DNA from: UMGS2069 sp900557585
Lineage (GTDB): Bacteria > Bacillota > Clostridia > Christensenellales > UBA1242
Direction: 5' to 3'
Length of the DNA stretch: 8,111 nucleotides
NCBI GenBank assembly: GCA_902476355.1
Contig: CABSCS010000027.1
Location: 1-8,111 of the forward strand
The notes beneath the pieces are model-generated. The model ran no database searches and had not been told where the DNA came from. It saw nothing but the letters and a program-made list of their open reading frames with translations. Made by a program: the position numbers and the translations under genes. Position 1 is the stretch's first letter; each line of letters starts with the position of its first letter. Below, in pieces: positions 5,920-8,111 of the stretch.

Positions 5920-6267
5920 TTATTTTTTCTCTTCTGTGTGAACAACAGTTTCTCCGTTTTCTGTTTCATTTGTTGGTTCTGAAACATTTGTAATTGTAAC
6001 ATTGTTACTTACAAGAACTGCTGGTGCAATTGAGAAAAGCCCAATTGGAAAACCAACAATTGAAAAGAAGATTGCCCAATTTGTGAGGTTTGATTTATAT
6101 TGCGCAAGTTGGCTGTCGGTTAAATTTGCCCACTCGATATATCTTTTTGCACCAATAAAGCAATAAACTGCAATTGGAATGAAAATCAATGTGAAGCAAT
6201 ATGCAATTCCGATAATATATCCAAGCACGCCCATAAGTGTGCACCATACACTGCTTTTATTTGTCAT
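5920..6267 (-). CDS. Two-helix membrane protein, front half of an interrupted SHOCT protein
   Basis: 115 residues as it stands. Hydrophobic segments at about 9-39 and 62-88 flank a polar loop (KRYIEWANLTDSQLAQYKSN), then an acidic Thr/Glu/Asn-rich linker (TNVSEPTNETENGETVVHTEEKK) ends at TAA. In the intact form, 157 codons, the linker would connect to the SHOCT domain encoded at 5794-5919. Small membrane proteins with C-terminal SHOCT domains are widespread in Firmicutes and mostly without known function. The ATG is supported by AAAGGAG (6280-6274) 6 nt upstream. It may still work without SHOCT, because the membrane part is complete. It follows plsY by 64 nt without a terminator, but also has its own promoter. 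Confidence 0.8.
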   Translation of the reverse strand: MTNKSSVWCTLMGVLGYIIGIAYCFTLIFIPIAVYCFIGAKRYIEWANLTDSQLAQYKSNLTNWAIFFSIVGFPIGLFSIAPAVLVSNNVTITNVSEPTNETENGETVVHTEEKK

Positions 6268-6289
6268 GATATTCTCCTTTTTTCTTTTA

Positions 6290-6318
6290 ATTATAATAAC
6301 ATTTCAAATTTTTGCAAA
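6290..6318 (-). promoter_or_regulatory. Promoter of the two-helix/SHOCT gene
   Basis: Minus strand: -35 TTTGCA (6318-6313), 17-nt spacer, perfect -10 TATAAT (6295-6290); TTGCAA at 16-nt spacing is an equal alternative -35. It lies between plsY and this gene, so the gene can be expressed apart from der-plsY. Confidence 0.6.
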
Positions 6319-6331
6319 CAAAAACGCAAAC

Positions 6332-7102
6332 CTATTTTTTGTTTTCAGAAGAATCTGACTCTTTTTGAACACTTTCTTCCAAAGTTGTATTGTTTTTGTC
6401 TTCTTCTATTTTGTTTTCAGGAGCATTTTCTTTTGCTTTCACAATTGCATTTGCTCTTTTTCTTTTATTGATTTGCTTTTGAATGCTTTTAAGCAAACTA
6501 ACCTTGCTTTCTCTTCCGCAAAGCAAACGCTCAATATTTGAGCGGTGCATGAACCATGTAAGGCAGAAAATGAAGAAAAGCATCAAGCACACAATCCAGT
6601 TTTCGGGCGATGCAAGCGATTTTGCTTTCACACCCTCGATAACCGTGAGCGCTGTTACACAAACAAACGACGCAACCGAGCCATATTTGAACAAGAACCA
6701 AACAACAATTGCAACACCAATAACAATCAGCGTTACAATTGGGTCTGCTGCAAGGAAAACTCCAAGCATGCTTGCAATTCCCTTTCCGCCTTTAAACTTG
6801 TAAACAACTGGGAAAATGTGTCCCATCATTACAGAAATTCCTGCTGTATATAAATATATGATATTTTGTCCGAAAATATAATAAAAGAAACATGCAGGTG
6901 CAAAACCTTTCAAAATGTCCAAAATCAAATTCAAAACGCCAAACTTGAATCCAAAATTTCGAAGAACATTGGTTGAACCCGCATTTCCACTTCCAAGTTT
7001 TGTGATGTCTTGATGTTTAATTTTGCCAAACATTCTTGAAAAACTGATGTTTCCAATAAAATATGAAACAACAATGATAATGACAAAGTGCCACCAAACC
7101 AT
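6332..7102 (-). CDS. plsY: Acyl-phosphate:glycerol-3-phosphate acyltransferase PlsY
   Basis: 256-residue membrane enzyme that transfers the acyl chain of acyl-phosphate to sn-1 of glycerol-3-phosphate, giving lysophosphatidic acid, the first step of bacterial phospholipid synthesis (partner PlsX makes acyl-phosphate). All motifs are present: GNISFSRMFGK (17-27), GSGNAGSTNVLR (37-48), LDILKG (61-66), GHIFPVVYKFKGGKGIAS (94-111) and HRSNIERLLCGRESK (186-200). Hydrophobic helices lie at about 3-20, 52-78, 81-101, 120-157 and 168-185. PlsY is usually around 190-215 residues; here about 50 extra residues follow the last motif, first basic (QINKRKRANAIVKAK) then acidic and Ser-rich, probably cytoplasmic. 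The start codon overlaps the der stop (TAATG) and AGGAGG (7115-7110) lies inside the der end, so the two genes are translationally coupled. Confidence 0.95.
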   Translation of the reverse strand: MVWWHFVIIIVVSYFIGNISFSRMFGKIKHQDITKLGSGNAGSTNVLRNFGFKFGVLNLILDILKGFAPACFFYYIFGQNIIYLYTAGISVMMGHIFPVVYKFKGGKGIASMLGVFLAADPIVTLIVIGVAIVVWFLFKYGSVASFVCVTALTVIEGVKAKSLASPENWIVCLMLFFIFCLTWFMHRSNIERLLCGRESKVSLLKSIQKQINKRKRANAIVKAKENAPENKIEEDKNNTTLEESVQKESDSSENKK

Positions 7103-8111
7103 TATAAGTCCTCCTCTCTTTTAGACTTGCAAACAATTTTGATTGGAGTTCCCGAAAAATCAACAGATTTTCGAATGTTGTTTTCAAGATAGCGCAAATA
7201 GTTGTCGCTCATCAAAGTGTCATCATTGATGAAAAGTGTAAATGTTGGAGGGCAAGTTCCAGTTTGTGTGCCATAGTAAATTTTAAGTTTCTTTCCGTTT
7301 TTTGAAGGAACTGGCGAAATAAGATATGCCGATTGCAAAATGTCGTTGAGCATTCCGGTTGTAACGGTTTTGTTTGCATTTGCATAGGCTTCAAGAACTG
7401 CTGGCATTAGTTTTTCTGTTTTCTTTCCAGTGAGCGCAGACAAATAAACAGGTTTGAAATAGTTCATAAATGCAAGGTCAATTTGAAGTTTCTTTGTGAA
7501 ATCCTCAGATTTGTTTTGGTCTTTATCAATCAAATCCCACTTGTTCATTGCAACAACAACTGGTTTGTTTTCGTTGTGTGCCAAAGCACAAATTTTCACG
7601 TCTTGTTCAGAAATTTCGGTTGAAACATCCATCACAACAACAATAACATCTGCTCTTTTAACCGAATCAATTGTTCTGAAAATGCTATATCTTTCAACAG
7701 TTTCATCTTCAATTGAACGTTTTCTGCGCATTCCTGCGGTGTCGATAAGCACAAATTTTTGCTTGTTATAGTTGAAAGGAACATCAATTGCATCACGAGT
7801 TGTTCCCGCAACTGAAGAAACAATCACTCTTTCTTCACCAAGAAGGCGGTTCACAAGACTGCTTTTTCCAGCATTTGGTTTTCCAACAATTGCAATTTTG
7901 ATTGCTCCGTCATCTTGAACTTCTTTTCTTTCTCCAAAGTTTTTTACAACCTCGTCAAGAACATCGCCAACACCCATTCCTTGGCTTGCGCAAATTCCAA
8001 AAGGTTCACCAAGACCAAGTTCATAAAACTCATAAAGAAGTTCTGGTTTATAATTGTCAAGTTTGTTGCAAACCAAAATAACTTTCTTTTTAGATTTGCG
8101 AAGTTTGTCTG
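7102..8111 (-). CDS. der: Ribosome-assembly GTPase Der (EngA), 5' end outside window
   Basis: Der is an essential double GTPase that helps assemble the 50S ribosomal subunit. About 335 codons are visible; the family is around 440, so the first GTPase domain's P-loop lies beyond the right edge. Visible in order: the NKLD motif of domain 1 (VILVCNKLDN) and its end (GLGEPFGICASQGMGVGDVLDEV); the complete second GTPase domain with P-loop GKPNAGKSS, switch GTTRDAID, DTAGMRRK, NKWD and SALTG; and the C-terminal KH-like RNA-binding domain (PPTFTLFINDDTLMSDNYLRYLENNIRKSVDFSGTPIKIVCKSK). The frame stays open to the window edge, so the start is not visible; the TTG at 8076 is an internal Leu codon within VILVCNKLD. 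It forms an operon with plsY. No defects seen. Confidence 0.97.
   Translation of the reverse strand, partial: DKLRKSKKKVILVCNKLDNYKPELLYEFYELGLGEPFGICASQGMGVGDVLDEVVKNFGERKEVQDDGAIKIAIVGKPNAGKSSLVNRLLGEERVIVSSVAGTTRDAIDVPFNYNKQKFVLIDTAGMRRKRSIEDETVERYSIFRTIDSVKRADVIVVVMDVSTEISEQDVKICALAHNENKPVVVAMNKWDLIDKDQNKSEDFTKKLQIDLAFMNYFKPVYLSALTGKKTEKLMPAVLEAYANANKTVTTGMLNDILQSAYLISPVPSKNGKKLKIYYGTQTGTCPPTFTLFINDDTLMSDNYLRYLENNIRKSVDFSGTPIKIVCKSKREEDL

Noticed and set aside
5915..5935. Programmed frameshifting on the A-run before the TAA as a way to reach the SHOCT domain
   Set aside because: The SHOCT codons are in the original frame; both -1 and +1 shifts at the A-run hit stops within a few codons, so only read-through or a mutation fits.
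8074..8076. TTG at 8076 as the start of der
   Set aside because: It is an internal Leu codon in VILVCNKLD of the first GTPase domain, and the frame stays open to the window edge.
1..8111. CRISPR array, insertion sequence, phage or toxin-antitoxin locus
   Set aside because: No regularly spaced repeats, transposase or integrase motifs, or paired small toxin-like genes are visible on either strand.

Overview
The window looks like a chromosomal piece of a low-G+C, endospore-forming Firmicute, most likely a Clostridia-type anaerobe. Three things suggest this: A/T-rich DNA with strong AAAGGAG-type ribosome sites, a full-length spoIVA (a sporulation-only gene), and the der-plsY-...-spoIVA gene order typical of this group. 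Genes end in TAA or TAG and use TGG for Trp, so nothing suggests a non-standard code.

Layout, left to right. Positions 3-76 hold a tRNA-Gly(TCC) on the minus strand with a near-consensus promoter. Positions 131-690 are mostly non-coding, but contain what looks like the 3' remnant of a small membrane-protein gene (about 408-599, minus), back to back with a tetR-family regulator (689-1231, plus). A bidirectional terminator separates tetR from a convergent yhhN/TMEM86-type membrane protein (1361-2128, minus). Diverging from yhhN is a membrane-anchored GH18 (chitinase-like) protein (2243-3379, plus). A second bidirectional terminator separates that from spoIVA (3492-4970, minus).

The right half is all minus strand and should be read from high to low coordinates. 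It starts with der (ribosome-assembly GTPase, 5' end outside the window). plsY (acyl-phosphate glycerol acyltransferase) is coupled to der by a TAATG overlap. Next is a small two-helix membrane protein whose C-terminal SHOCT domain is cut off by an in-frame TAA, then a hairpin with a T-run, an unrecognised charged helical protein (5105-5731), a terminator, and spoIVA behind a sigma-E-like promoter. In many relatives gpsA lies between plsY and spoIVA; here that place is taken by the SHOCT gene and the helical protein.

The points most worth a second look are the stop codon separating the membrane part from the SHOCT domain, the terminator-like hairpin pressed against the ribosome site of the uncharacterised gene upstream of spoIVA, the unusual active-site surroundings of the GH18 protein with a possible forespore (sigma-G-like) promoter, and the decayed membrane gene next to tetR. 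I do not see a clear new multi-gene defence or mobile system. The window is mainly core genes with some lineage-specific additions.
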